Source: Magnolia sinica (lineage: Eukaryota; Streptophyta; Magnoliopsida; Magnoliales; Magnoliaceae). From it: a stretch of DNA of 64,000 nt. Shown piece by piece: positions 47,912 to 61,000 of this stretch (position 1 is the stretch's first letter; each line of letters starts with the position of its first letter). The stretch lies in NCBI RefSeq assembly GCF_029962835.1, contig NC_080581.1, positions 20,970,001 through 21,034,000 of the forward strand, read 5' to 3'. Both the position numbers and the translations under genes were made by a program. Under the pieces are notes generated by a model. That model made no database searches. It saw only the letters and a list, made by a program, of their open reading frames with translations, and was not told the origin of the DNA.

Positions 47912-50900
47912 TGTAACGCCCTGAAATTCGGGGGTCGAGCATAACTCAGCTCTCGAGTTCCAAAACATCACTTATGCAACATATTTAATGATAGATGTAT
48001 GTTGTCTGTATTAGTGCATAAAACATGGAATAGATTAAGCCAGATAGCAAATATAATTCAGGGATAAGTGAAGAAAGCAAGTGGAAGACTTATAGAAATA
48101 TATGTGTACAAGTGCAAATCCCTAAAGTACCTGCACAACCAGGTCGTAATGTAAGTGTGGCTATCAAAATTTCAAGTATCAAGTTACATCATTTAACTCC
48201 CAAAAATAATCCCAGAATCCCGCGCATCAGAACAAGCTCGTTAGAACCCGTCTGAAAACTGCATATAAGAGAAAGCAGCCTCATCATCATTCATCTCCCG
48301 CTCTGCCTCAGAAGTCGCATCCACATCTGCAACATTAGAACTTAAGACAGAGTCTGGTGGGTGTTTAACACCGCCCCAGAACATGGGAGTGAGTGATCAA
48401 CTCAGTGGAACAATAAGGCACTGGTTAACATGTTATCAGTTCAATCAAGCAGTAATGATAAAACAAAATAATTAAACAAGTCCTAAGTACTCTTGTTAAT
48501 GCAAGGATGTATGCAAAATGATGCGTGCCCTCACGCATACACCCTCAGCGTCTTCATCTTACGTTACGCATGACACCACCTCAAAGTGCGCCACATCTAC
48601 AAAGCACATGCAAATGCGGTGCATGGATATGATTACCAAGTTGTTATTAGTCCTTTTCATACAGCAGGATTGGGAAGCTAAAGTACCTTCCTCATATCAC
48701 CATCCAAACAGTGATCTATTCTAGGGTCGTCAATCCTAGGCATCTCATACGATCATATTGTTTTAGGTCGTTGTAAAGGGCTCGTCACCAATCAATACAC
48801 GCCTTTCATACCTTTATTACCATAGTTCGGCTCGTCACCTCATTGCGGTATCCAGGCATGCTCGAGGTCACTACAAAAGGCTCGTCACCAATCAACGTAG
48901 GCCGACAGCACGAATATAGTGTCCCATACCACCATAATCGGCTCACGAGTTCAGTTGCTCACTGGTCACTACGGGGAGGCCGTCACCCCAGCGTAGGCCG
49001 ACAGCTCGACCACGGTGTCCCATACCACCATGTCCGGCTCATGAGTCTTTGCGGATCAAGGTACCATGGTTAATACGATTGCATTGGTAAGTTCGGTACC
49101 CTAGATTCAAGCAGTAGCGTCCATACATGGTGAACATACATCGGATAATCGGGTTACTTAACGAACTCGACTAGCACGAGCGCACGTTGGGTTGAACGAC
49201 ATAGAGTGCGCAAACACTCCGCGTGGCCAAACCACTGCCGACAACTCTAATACGACTCGGGTTCGTCTAATACGTCCTACATGGCGAAAGCAATCTCAGC
49301 CACAATCCTTAAGGCAGATTACCGATTTCCTGGACTATTCATAGTCCCAAACACATTACACGACGACAGATATTCGCATTAAATGTAGAACAGTAATGGA
49401 ACAACTTCAATCATGTGGTACTCAAGCATTTGAAAAATATCAACTCAACATAAATGAAAGCATAAGCAATGCTTGAAATTAAATAACAAGGAATGTAACT
49501 GACATGGAGGAAATCATACACATCAATAGGAGTGTTGAGAATCACTTCTCAACGCCCACAAATAGTGTAATAAGTTACACTTTAGATCATTCAGGCATTT
49601 CTACAAACACTTAGAATACATAGTTCAACATACATGACGTATGTTGAAATACACACATTTGGACAATTCCTTTTACCAAGGAGTTGTCATACACACATCT
49701 AGCATACATACATGACAAATAATCATGGCAAACACATGTGCATATTTTATACGTATACGGTAGTTTATACATACACATAGAATACACAAATCTCAATATA
49801 ACACATGCATATCAGGAACGCAACATAAACACAACATTTGGCATGTGAAATCTCATCCATAACAAGAATAAATCATTAACTAGGATTGAAAGCCTTGAAA
49901 ACCATAACCTATACACTTAAAGTCCGCACCTTAAGCCAGAAAAGAACACCGAACTGATTTCAGACGAGATGTCTTCGTCAACGGCGACAGATTACCCTAA
50001 AACAAGGATAAGAATGAGATACAATAACACCAAGACTAATCTAAGCTCTAACACAGATTAGGGTTAGGTTAACTTATCCAAAGATGAACTCAGAATCGTC
50101 AGAATAACGATTCAAAGTGAAGGTTCAAGGATGTAGAAGAACAGGAAAGAATCCAAGATGATTCACCAACTTCTCTCTCACTATCTCTCTCTTTTCCACT
50201 CTCTCTTTAAGCTAGGGTTAGAGAAATTCGTATGGAAAAGAGAGCTAGGGTTTAAGGACTATAAATAGGCCTCAAATTGATGAAAATAACCCCGGGGCCA
50301 AGGTATACTTAGGGTATAACCAAAACCTAACTCTCGCGATCCAACGAAGCACTTCTGGTGGGCCTATAACCACGAAAGGTCGGACTTAAGCTCCTCAACC
50401 ATAGATCTAAGTCAAGCTGAGTTTTCGTACCGACCGGCTCTTCAGATCAGCCGTGGCGGACCACACTCAATTCAACAGTCACAGAATCTTGATCAGGTCC
50501 ACAAGCACAAGGACATGCCTGGGCCACCTTCTCTGATCAGAGGGTGAAATTGAGTCAGAATCCAACGGTCAGATTGCTTAAAATCATCGCGCAAGCGACA
50601 CGACTCAGATTTCATAAAAGCTTAATAAATTTCCAACCGTTCTCACACTCTTCACTCTGAACTCAATCAAATCGACCCAGAACATCACATGGACTTGATT
50701 TTTGAGGTGATGGTCAAGCCCAACATGGTGACCGCAACAACCTAAGATCATCGCTATCGGACTTCTGACGCGCGGTCCAGGTCCGATCCAGAACTTTCAA
50801 AAATTCTCCAGAACAACTGGATTTAGCGATGGATCCCAGATTTCAGAGTAACATAGCGCTAACTAATCTACAAGTTTTGAGTCATGCAGATCTAATTTAA

Positions 50901-51002
50901 AGTGATTGATGCGAATTTCACAAGCAATCGAGTATAGCGTTAATTACCCCAAAAACAACTACTTAGGGAAAGATAAGCACAAAATTTTTCAGGGTCATTA
51001 CA
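47912..51002 (-). repeat. 3' LTR of the chromovirus-type element
   Basis: Aligns end to end with 58092-61181. Contains a minus-strand TATA at 50260-50268 followed by a pyrimidine-rich leader with 'aaaccctagc' words. The middle (48880-49080) has short CGTCACC/GGTGTCCCATACCACCA repeats. No gene is present. Confidence 0.95.
50260..50268 (-). promoter_or_regulatory. TATA box of the 3' LTR
   Basis: Minus strand CTATTTATA, followed by tccttaaaccctagctctc, the look of a plant core promoter and 5' leader. The second copy is at 60439-60447. Confidence 0.55.
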
Positions 51003-51018
51003 ATCTACCCCCCTTAAA
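51003..51018 (-). other. Polypurine tract of the chromovirus-type element
   Basis: Minus strand TTTAAGGGGGGTAGAT, directly beside the 3' LTR. Preceded by the 'cgaggacgaaattttc' stretch common to plant chromoviruses. Confidence 0.85.
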
Positions 51019-51038
51019 GAAAATTTCGTCCTCGAAAT

Positions 51039-54000
51039 TCATACCTTCTCATAATCTTCAAGGATTTGAGGGTAGCTCTTCCTGACCTCAGCTTCAGATT
51101 CCCAAGTAGCCTCTTCCTCACCATGATGCGTCTATAGTACCTTCACAAAAGGGATAACCTTGCTACGCAATACCTGCTCCTTCCTGTCAAGAATACGCGT
51201 CGGTCACAGTACATAAGTGAAATCCTCACTCAACTGCACGTGCTCCCAACTGATAATATGCGAAGGATCAGGAACGTACTTCTTCAGCATAGAAACATGA
51301 AATACGTTATGCACGCCCGCAAGAGGTGTGGGCAAGGCAAGGCGGTATGCTACCGCTCTCACTCGATCTAGAACTTGAAATGGACCAATAAATCTCGGCG
51401 TCAGCTTTCCCTTTTTACCGAACCGCAGAACTCCCTTCATAAGAGAGACCTTCAGAAACACATGGTCTCCAACCTCAAACTCAAGCGGTCGACGCCTCGT
51501 ATCAGCATAACTCTTCTGCTTGCTCTGCGCTGTCAGAAGTCGACGTCGAATGATGTCAACCTTCTCTGAAGTCACCTGCACCAATTCTAGGCCAAGCAAA
51601 CTACGCTCACCAATTTCTGCCCAACAATGTGGTGCTCTGCACGGGCGACCATACAGCGCCTCATAGGGAGCCATGCCGATACTCTCCTAGAAACTGTTAT
51701 TATACGCGAACTCTGCATACTGAAGACAATCATCCCAACTGTCCTTGAAATCCAAAACACAAGCTTGCAACATATCTTCTAGGACCTGATTCACGCGCTC
51801 CGTCTGCCCATCTGTTTGCGGATGAAACGCGGTGCTGAACTTCAGTTTCACACCCATCGCTTCTTGGATACGAGTCCAGAAGATAGATGTAAAACGAGTG
51901 TCTCTATCAGATACAATCTCCAGGGGAACTCCATGCAGACGTACTATCTCCTTGATATACAACCTAGCCAACTCGTCTGCAGAGTTAGTGACTCTAATCG
52001 GTAAGAAATGTGCCGACTTCGTTAATCGGTCGACGATCACCCAAATAGAATCATATCCCTTTCTCGTCCTCGGCAACCCAGAAATAAAATTCATAGAGAT
52101 GAAGTCCCACTTCCATTCAGCTATGGGCATGGGCTGCAACAATCTAGGAGGTCGGAGATGCTCTGCCTTGACCTGCTGGCACGTGAGACAACGAGAAACA
52201 AATTCAGCAATCTGGACCTTCATATTGTCCCACCAATAAGACCTCTTCATTTCCTGATACATCTTCGTACTACCTGGATGCATCGCAAGTTTAGAACTAT
52301 GGGCTAACTCGAGAACCTCTCGTCTCAAGTCAGGGATGTCAGGAACACATAACCGGCCACGAAAACGTAAGCTCCCATCAGAACTAACACTCCAGTCGGA
52401 GTTCTCATCTGTACCAACCCGCTTCCTCATCTTCACAAAAAGCTCATTATCTGCCTGAGCTGCAACGATCCTCTCGTTGATAAGGGGTTGTACACGAATG
52501 TGTGCGATAATCTCATACGGCTCAACCACCGTAAGCTTCTGCTCAAAATCGCGCACGAACTCCAACATATCCCACTCTGCTATCATCAGCGAAGCCGTAA
52601 ACTCAATAGCCTTCTTGCGACTCAACGTATCTGCCATAAGGTTCGCCTTGCCCGGATGGTAAGAAACATCGAACATAAAGTCCTTCAATGTTTTCATCCA
52701 TCTACGCTGCCTCATATTCAAATCACGCTGCGTGAAAATATACTTAAGGCTCTTGTGGTCACAAAAGAGCTCGAACTCCTCACCATAGAGGTAATGTCTC
52801 CAAAGCTTTAATGCGAATATGACAGCTGCTAACTCCAGGTCGTGCGTAGGGTAATTCTCTTCGTGTTTCCTCAACTAACGCGAAGCATAAGTAATCACCC
52901 TGTCCTTCTGCATAAGGACACAACCCAGGCCAACGCGAGAGGCGTCAGTATATATAATATACTTAACCCCTTGCTCTGGCAATACTAGCACAGGGGCGGA
53001 CGTCAACTTGTCCTTCAGCTCCTGAAAAGCTAACTCCGCTTGCTCATTCCAAGCAAACATCAAATCTTTCCGTGTCAGTTGCGACAACGGTCTGGCAATC
53101 TTCGAGAAGTCTTAAATGAAGCGTCGATAATAGCCTGCAAGACCCAGAAAACTCCTTACCTCAGTAACTGAACCAGGCTGCTTCCAGTCCTGCACTGCAG
53201 CTACCTTGGCAAGATCGACAGCTATCCCTTCCTTGGACACCACATGTCCTAGGAACTTGACTTCCTCTTTCCAGAAATCACACTTCTTGAACTGCGCGAA
53301 AAGCTAATTCTTCCTAAGAGTATCCAAAACCGCTCTTAAGTGCTCCTCGTGTTCTTCCCGGCTCGCCGAATAAATCAAGATGTCATCGATAAAGACAATG
53401 ACGAATCGGAACAGGAATGGCCGAAACACCCTGTTCATCAGATCCATGAACACGGCCGGTGCGTTCGTAAGACCGAATGACATCACAAGGAACTCATAAT
53501 GACCGAAGCTAGTCCTGAAAGCAGTCTTCTGCACGTCCCCATCCTTGATGCGCAACTGATGATACCCTGACTGCAGATCAACCTTCGAAAAGTATCGTGC
53601 CCCCTTCAATTGATCAAACAGATCATCAATCCTGGGCAAAGGGTACTTATTCTTCACAGTTACCAAATTCAGCCTGCGATAATCAATACATAATCGCAAG
53701 GAACCATCCTTCTTCTTCACAAACAAAACAGGTGCTCCCCAAGGAGACACACTAGGCCGAATAAAATCCAAATCCAGCAAACCATCTATCTGCTTCCTTA
53801 ACTCCTCCATTTCACTCGTAGGCATACGATAGATGGGTAAAGAAATGGGCGCCGCACCAGGCATGAGGTCGATAGCAAAATCAATCTCACGCTGAGGAGG
53901 TAATCCAGGAATCGACTCAAACACATCTTTAAACTCCCGAACTACCGGCGTACTAACCAACGCCGATTCAGCCATACTCTCCAACAGAGAAGAATAATAA

Positions 54001-54480
54001 TCAATACGAAGAGGGTAACTGACCTGAACTGGGAAAGTAACAGTCTCGCCCTCAGGTCCATGGATCGTCACTGATCTAGCTTCATAATCAATCTCAGCTC
54101 GCATCCTCGTGAGCCAATCCATACCCATAATAACATCGTAATGATAAAGCGGTACGACTAAGAAATCAACATGGATCGATCCACTTCCAAGATCGACCAA
54201 ACAATTCATACAACGCTTGCCCAAAGCAGAGGAAATCCCCGTAGCGGTAGTAAGCGTTACTCCTTGCATGGAAACAGATCTCAAACCCAAACGCCTAACT
54301 ACCGCATAAGATATAAGAGAAGTAGTGGACCCTGTATCCACTAACATAGAAACGGGAATACCTTCAATGTGCGCTGTTACCTCGAAGGACCTCGGCACCA
54401 AGTCAGACATAGGCGCTTCAGCTGAAAGTGCATGAACTCGAGCCTGCTGCTGACGATTCGGCGGAGGAACCATGGGCCAC
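51039..54480 (-). pseudogene. pol: Gypsy pol: protease, RT, RNase H, integrase, chromodomain remnant
   Basis: One reading frame over 3.4 kb, broken only by stops (near 53301, 53115, 52872, 51686, 51202 and 51133). Protease: [16 protein letters not shown] intact (about 54330). [37 protein letters not shown] and FIDDILIYS (YxDD box as FIDD). RNase H: YTDASRVGLG, HDLELAAV, CDHKSL and MADTLSRK. Integrase: H-H-C-C zinc finger (LAHSSKLAMHP...CLTCQQ); the first catalytic Asp is replaced by Asn in FISMNFISGLP (codon at 52089-52091), while VSDRDTRF and the Glu of TERVNQVLE remain. The C-terminal HHGEEEATWE stretch matches the chromodomain of Tekay/Del elements, with stops before it. The TAG at 54480 separates it from gag in the same frame. 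Confidence 0.93.
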
Positions 54481-55690
54481 TAAGGTGGCCTGAAGCTAGG
54501 AACTGCAGCTCTGAAGGATGGATGAGCTGGCGCTGATCGAAGAGGTGGATGAGAGATAACCTGAGGCATCGGACGGCTAATCCTTTGCGGTGGAGTAAAA
54601 CCACTGGCTCGCATACGGGAGAAGCAAAAATGGTCCAAATGCCCTGTCTTCTCACAATAAGAACAGCGAACATCAGCTCTCATCTGCTGAACGGGCGGCG
54701 CTGAACGCCTAGGAGGAGAATCTGCTCGCTGCCTTTTGCCGAGAAAAGGTGCACCCTGAAAATCCGGTCGCGGCCTAGGAACCATCGGTGCTCGCATGCT
54801 GGACGACCTATCCCCGTCCTGCTCTGCTCGCAAGGACATGCTCACCAGCTCCGCGTAAGAAGAAATGCTAGCACAGCAAATCTTCGATCGGATCTCAGGT
54901 CTCAATCCCTCAGAGAAACGCCGCATCCTCATCGGCTGATCGCCCAGGATCAAAGGAGCATACCAACCCAGCTTAGTAAACCGGTTCTCATACTCCGTCA
55001 CCGACAGCCCTCCCTGGCGGAGTCGAAGGAACTCACTCTCCTTCTCATGTCGGTACGTAACCGGAAATACTTCTCGTGGAAGCGTGCCTCAAACGCCTGC
55101 CACGACCACTCAAAACCTTCCTCGACAGTGCGAAGAACACTGTCCCACCACAGACTGACCTCCTTCTTAAACATGAAGGAGGCAAGCTCAACCTGCTCAA
55201 CCTCAAAGTAGTGCAGCGGTCTCAATATCTTAGAGATGCGGTCGATCCAATACTCGACCTCCTAGGGTCTATGAGAACCCGCAAAAGTAGGAGGTTGTAA
55301 GCGCTGGAATCACTCAAAAGTGCCGCTGGCACTGGCACTCCCAGATGGAGGCATAGGTGAAACAGGTGGAGTCGCCCCCACTGACTGAGCAAAGATGCCA
55401 GCCATGGAAGAGAGGAACTCCTGCTGCTGCTGCTGCTACTGCTGTTGAATCTGCTGCTGCTGCATCAACAGCATCATCTGCTCAAACATATCAGTAGACG
55501 AAGTAGATGAAGGCGCACGGCTCGGCTCAGGAACTGAGGGCGTGACTGGAGGAGCCATAGGTGTAGGCCCAACACCGGCATGAGACGGACCCGCCTGAGG
55601 ATCTGACTGGCTATCGCTCAAGGGAGGAACCCCAGCAAGCGACTCAATCAAGGAGAGACGGACCGAAGACTTCGAACCCTTAGGAGGCAT
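54480..55690 (-). pseudogene. gag: Gypsy gag with Gln-rich N-terminus and zinc knuckle
   Basis: Start at 55690 (MPPKGSKSSVRLSLIE). A Pro/Ser-rich stretch and a poly-Gln tract follow; one Gln codon is now TAG (about 55433). Two further stops lie near 55309 and 55262. The capsid region reads VEYWIDRISKILRPLHYFEV and KKEVSLWWDSVL, shifts frame near 55020, and continues VTEYENRFTKLGWYAP. The nucleocapsid knuckle CSYCEKTGHLDHFC (about 54650-54610) has all four ligands. The product would form the virus-like particle. It ends at a TAG (54480) beyond which pol is in the same frame. Confidence 0.92.
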
Positions 55691-55979
55691 CCCTACATTC
55701 AACAGAGGATACAACCTGTCAGATTCTACATCACATAATCCATCCATACAGCAACACAGGACAACTTCAAAGATAAACAACATGCATTCCATTAATCAAA
55801 ATCGTCGCAATACAAGTAGTGCAGCAATACATGAATTACGACTAGGAAAGTATGAGAACAACAACATCTAACACTTCAAACAACCACAACAACCAACAAC
55901 AACTCCAACTACAAAGCCAACAATGGCTACACACAGAAAGAAAAACAACAAACAAAGCAAAGGACGGCCACGACGACAG

Positions 55980-57200
55980 CTACTCGCCGGAATTAGGAGA
56001 TGGAGGCGGGGCACCCTTATCCTGCAAGCAACACAGGATAGACTTCAGAGTTCGAGTCACTTTCTTAAACTTATGCTTAACAAGGGCTCGAAGATCAACA
56101 ATATCCTGGCGTAAAACAGCCTGCCCTTCTTCAAGCCGTGCGAGACGGGCATCTCTGGCAGTCTGCTCCGGCGCCACAGGAGGAGAGCTATCACCCGTAT
56201 CCTGTACCTCATCCTCTTCCTCGTCCTACTCTGTTTCTTCCTCAATCTCAGCACCACCTTCAGCATAACTCTCTTCATCATCGCTCTCTGACTCAGCCTC
56301 ACTCTCTGAGGCATGTCCACCAGAACCGATCTCCATCTGCTTAAGAGTCCTCAGATTAATATGACGAACAGGAACCGGCTTCTCTGCTCCAAGCCTATAG
56401 CCAAACTCATGTGCAAGCTTGCAAATGAGGCGGCCAAATGGAAGCGACTCGGTCCTCCTACTCGAACGAGTGATGAGAATAATCTGGCGCAGGACGTACG
56501 TCGGCACACACAACTTCGCTTCTTGCCCCACCTGATACAGGAAATATACCATCAGGTGCGTACACTCGCTGTGGTTGCTCCACCTTGGGTATGCATTGAA
56601 CGTACACATGTGATGAAGTAAACGGAAGTCGTCCGTCATGTAGGTAGCCAGAAGACTCCTATTAGGCTGCCATTCGACCAGACGACTACACAAGGATCGG
56701 GTGCGACGATCCCTCTCGCGCACACTGTTCACATTCTTCTCGCTGGCATGCACTTCACCAAGTGGCACATTCAGGAGTCGGGATATCAAAGCAACATTGA
56801 CAATACCCACTCGACCGCTACCACAAGGAATCTTGAACTGCAGAGGCTCCAGCGAAGGATCAAGAATATTGACATAAAAGGCTCGAACAGTGCTAGCATT
56901 TGCACGATACTCGCCTTCAAACAAAGGACACCAACCAGCCCCTTCCAGGCGCTCCAACAATAAAAACTCGCCATACAGCCACGTATCAACATGAGCCTCA
57001 AAAAGGACTCTACGGCCTTCATTGACTCCATGCGATAGCTCCGCTAATAAGGTTCTACTAATGGGAGCTCGAGGATCGAGGTCCCGCTTGGTCTGGAATT
57101 CACGAGTGGCGGACGTGCTAGCGGCGGCACCTCTCGGCCTCCGTGCACGGGTTGGACGGCTAGGCCCGGCTTCATCCACAGGCGCTATCTTCTTCCCCAT
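55980..57200 (-). pseudogene. Extra ORF upstream of gag, 'putative plant transposon protein' type
   Basis: Start chosen at 57200 (MGKKIAPVDEAGPSRPTR, basic, Ala/Arg-rich). A start 19 codons upstream at 57257 is also open, but its extension is hydrophobic and looks like leader translation. Open to 56226 with the domain landmarks HVDTWLYGEFLLLERLEGAG, FKIPCGSGRVGIVNVALISR, LVEWQPNRSLLATYMTDDFR, HLMVYFLYQVGQEAKLCVPT and HEFGYRLGAEKPVPVRHINL, then an acidic tail. A TAG at 56226-56228 (probable CAG to TAG) is followed in the same frame by more acidic residues and a coiled coil (ARLEEGQAVLRQDIVDLRAL) up to 55980. Function is unknown. The same architecture is found at 23841-25099 in the copia element. 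Confidence 0.8.
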
Positions 57201-58075
57201 CAAAGAAAGAAGAGTAGAAATGGAAAATATGGCCGTGATGAACTCAAAGAGGGCCATGAGAAATGAGAGAAAAAGAGAAATAGGAAGATGGTGAAACTTT
57301 CACACTTTAGAGATCTCAAAAGAGAATGCAAGAGCTCAAATGAGAAGGAAAAGGAGGGAAATCAGTAATGGGAGTGAGGGTTTTAAGGTAGGGTGATGGG
57401 GTTTGCACGAAAATGGAAGAAGAAGAAGGTTTGGAAGAGATTTGGAGAAGATTGGAGAGGGTTTTCAAGAGAAAAGAGAGCTTGGGAGGGATATTTGTGA
57501 AGGAAATAGGTTATAGGAAAGGTTTAAATCGACGAACCTTGGAGGGGTGGGCCACACAAGGCCTAGAAAGCATCGGCCCGCGCCGGCCCAGCCCGCCTGA
57601 CCCGCTGATGGGCGAGCCCTCGTCGAATCGGCGATGACATCACCGGTCTCTGGACTGACCGGCGATGCCTCGCTGTTTGGGTGAGGTCCTCCTTGTCCCC
57701 CATGGTCAGAAAAGTGTGGTTCCCCCCTGGGCCCCACAGGAAATGCCCGATCGGCCCCTTGCATGATTTAACGCCTATCGGGCCATTCGGGCAGAAATCT
57801 GATTCAAATAAAGATTTCTTGAATATTGAATGGTTGAAAAGGGAAGATAGACCATTTAAACTCATTAGTGGATGGTCTAGGAAAGGTTTCGGGTCGCTGT
57901 GTGTGATCAGGAGAGAGCACAGACTCGATCTCGGCGAACGTCTTCAAGAAACTTTCGCCGATAAAAGCTACGGAGCACAAACACACAATCTACGATAGAC
58001 TCGCACCCAAATACACTAAAGTGGCGACAACGTGCGGTGTGTGACCATAACCCAGGTCCGGTTTAATCCAGATCA
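57201..58075 (-). other. Leader of the chromovirus-type element
   Basis: Between the primer site and the extra ORF. It contains G/A-rich runs and a CGGCCC-rich stretch (57570-57760), but no domain in any frame. Confidence 0.6.
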
Positions 58076-58091
58076 TGCTCTGATACCAACT
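58076..58091 (-). other. Primer-binding site (tRNA-Met)
   Basis: Minus strand AGTTGGTATCAGAGCA directly follows the 5' LTR. It is identical in its core to the site of the giant-LTR element at 15622-15639. Confidence 0.93.
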
Positions 58092-61000
58092 TGTAATGCC
58101 CTGAAATTCGGGGGTCAAGCATAACTCAGCTCCCGAGTTACAAAACATCACTTATGCAACATGTTTAATGATGGATGTATGTTGTCTGTATTAGTGCATA
58201 AAACATGGAATAGATTAAGCCAGATAGCAAATATAATTCAGGGATAAGTGAAGAAAGCAAGCGGAAGACTTATAGAAATATATGTGTACAAGTGCAAATC
58301 CCTGAAGTACCTGCACAACCAGGTCGTAATGTAAGTGTAGCTATCAAAATTTCAAGTATCAAGTTACATCATTTAACTCCCAAAAATAATCCCAGAGTCC
58401 CGCGCATCAGAACAAGCTCGCTAGAACCCGTCTGAAAACTGCATATAAGAGAAAGCAGCCTCATCATCATCCATCTCCCGCTCTGCCTCAGAAGTCGCAT
58501 CCACATCTGCAACATCAGAACTTAAGACAGAGTCTGGTGGGTGTTTAACACCGCCCCAGAACGTGGGAGTGAGTGATCAACTCAGTGGAACAATAAGGCA
58601 CTGGTTAACATGTTATCAGTTCAATCAAGCAGTAATGATAAAGCAGAATAATTAAACAAGTCTTAAGTACTCTTGTTAATGCAAGGATGTATGCAAAATG
58701 ATGCGTGCCCTCACGCGTACACCCTCAGCATCTTCATCTTACGTTACACATGACACCACCTCCAAGTGCACCACATCTACAAAGCACATGCAAATGCGGT
58801 GCATGGATATGATTACCAAGTTGTTATTAGTCCTTTTCATACAGCAGGATTGGGAAGCTAAAGTACATTCCTCATATCACCATCTAAACAGTGATCTATT
58901 CTAGGGTCGTCAATCCTAGGCATCTCATACGATCATATGGTTTTAGGTCGTTGCAAAGGGCTCGTCACCAATCAATGCACGCCTTTCATACCTTCGTTAC
59001 TACACCAAGGCTCGTCACCTCAATGCGGTATTCAGGCATGCTCGAGGTCACTACAAAGGGCTCGTCACCAATCAATGTAGGCCGACAGCACGAATATAGT
59101 GTCCCATACCACCATAATCGGCTCACGAGTTCAGTTGCTCACTGGTCACTACGGGGAGGCCGTCACCCCAGCGTAGGCCGACAGCTCGACCACGGTGTCA
59201 CATACCACCATGTCCGGCTCATGAGTCTTTGCGGATCAAGGTACCATGGTTAATACGATTGCATTGGTAAGTTCGGTACCCTAGATTCAAGCAGTAGCGT
59301 CCATACATGGTGAACATACATCGGATAATCGGGTTACTTAACGAACTCGACTAGCACGAGCGCACGTTGGGTTGAACGACATAGAGTGCGCAAACACTCC
59401 GCGTGGCCAAACCACTGCCGACAACTCTAATACGACTCGGGTTCGTCTAATACGTCCTACATGGCGAAAGCAATCTCAGCCACAATCCTTAAGGCAGATT
59501 ACCGATTTCCTGGACTATTCATAGTCCCAAACACATTACACGACGACAGATATTCGCATTAAATGTAGAACAGTAATGGAACAACTTCAATCATGTGGTA
59601 CTCAAGCATTTGAAAAATATCAACTCAACATAAATGAAAGCATAAGCAATGCTTGAAATTAAATAACAAGGAATGTAACTGACATGGAGGAAATCATACA
59701 CATCAATAGGAGTGTTGAGAATCACTTCTCAACGCCCACAAATAGTGTAATAAGTTACACTTTAGATCATTCAGGCATTTCTACAAACACTTAGAATACA
59801 TAGTTCAACATACATGACGTATGTTGAAATACACACATTTGGACAATTCCTTTTACCAAGGAGTTGTCATACACACATCTAGCATACATACATGACAAAT
59901 AATCATGGCAAACACATGTGCATATTTTATACGTATACGGTACTTATACATACACATAGAATATACAAATCTCAATATAACACATGCATATCAGGAATGC
60001 AACATAAACACAACATTTGGCATGTGAAATCTCATCCATAACAAGAATAAATCATTAACTGGGATTGAAAGCCTTGAAAACCATAACCTATATACTTAAA
60101 GTCCGCACCTTAAGCGAAAAAAGAACACCGAACTGATTTCAGACGAGATGTCTTCGTCAATGGCGACAGATTACCCTAAAACAAGGATAGGAATGAGATA
60201 CAACAACACCAAGACTAATCTAAGCTCTAACACAGATTAGGGTTAGGTTAACTTACCCAAAGATGAACTCAGAATCGTCAGAATAATGATTCAAAGTAAA
60301 GGTTCAAGGATGTAGAAGAACAGGAAAGAATCCAAGATGATTCACCAACTTCTCTCTCACTATCTCTCTCTTTTCCACTCTCTCTCCAAGCTAGGATTAG
60401 AGAAATTCGTATGGAAAAGAGAGCTAGGGTTTAAGGACTATAAATAGGCCTCAAATTGATGAAAATAACCCCAGGGCCAAGGTATACTTAAGGTATAACC
60501 AAAACCTGACTCTCGCGATCCAACGAAGCACTTCTGGTGGGCCTATAACCACAAAAGGTCGGACTTAAGTTCCTCAACCATGGATCTAGGTCAAGCTGAG
60601 TTTTCATACCGACCGGCTCTTCAGATTAGCCGTGGCGGACCACACTCAATTCAATGGTCACAGAATCCTGATCAGGTCCACAAGCACAAGGACATGCCTG
60701 AGCCACCTTCTCTGATCAGAGGGTAAAATTGAGTCAGAATTCAACGGTCAGATTGCTTAAAATCATCGCGCAAGCGACACGACTCAGATTTCATAAAAGC
60801 TTAATAAATTTCCAACCGTTCTCACACTCTTCACTCCGAACTCAATCAAATCGACCCAGAACATCACATGGACTTGATTTTTGAGGTGATGGTCAAGCCC
60901 AACATGGTGACCGCAACAGCCTAAGATCATCGCTATCGAACTTCCGACGCGCGGTTCAGGTCCGATCCAGAACTTCCAAAAATTCTCCAGAACAACTGGA

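Noticed and set aside
54480..54482. Programmed readthrough of a gag-pol TAG stop
   Set aside because: Gag and pol are in the same frame across the TAG, which would fit readthrough. With at least eight other nonsense changes in the element, however, simple mutation is the more economical reading.
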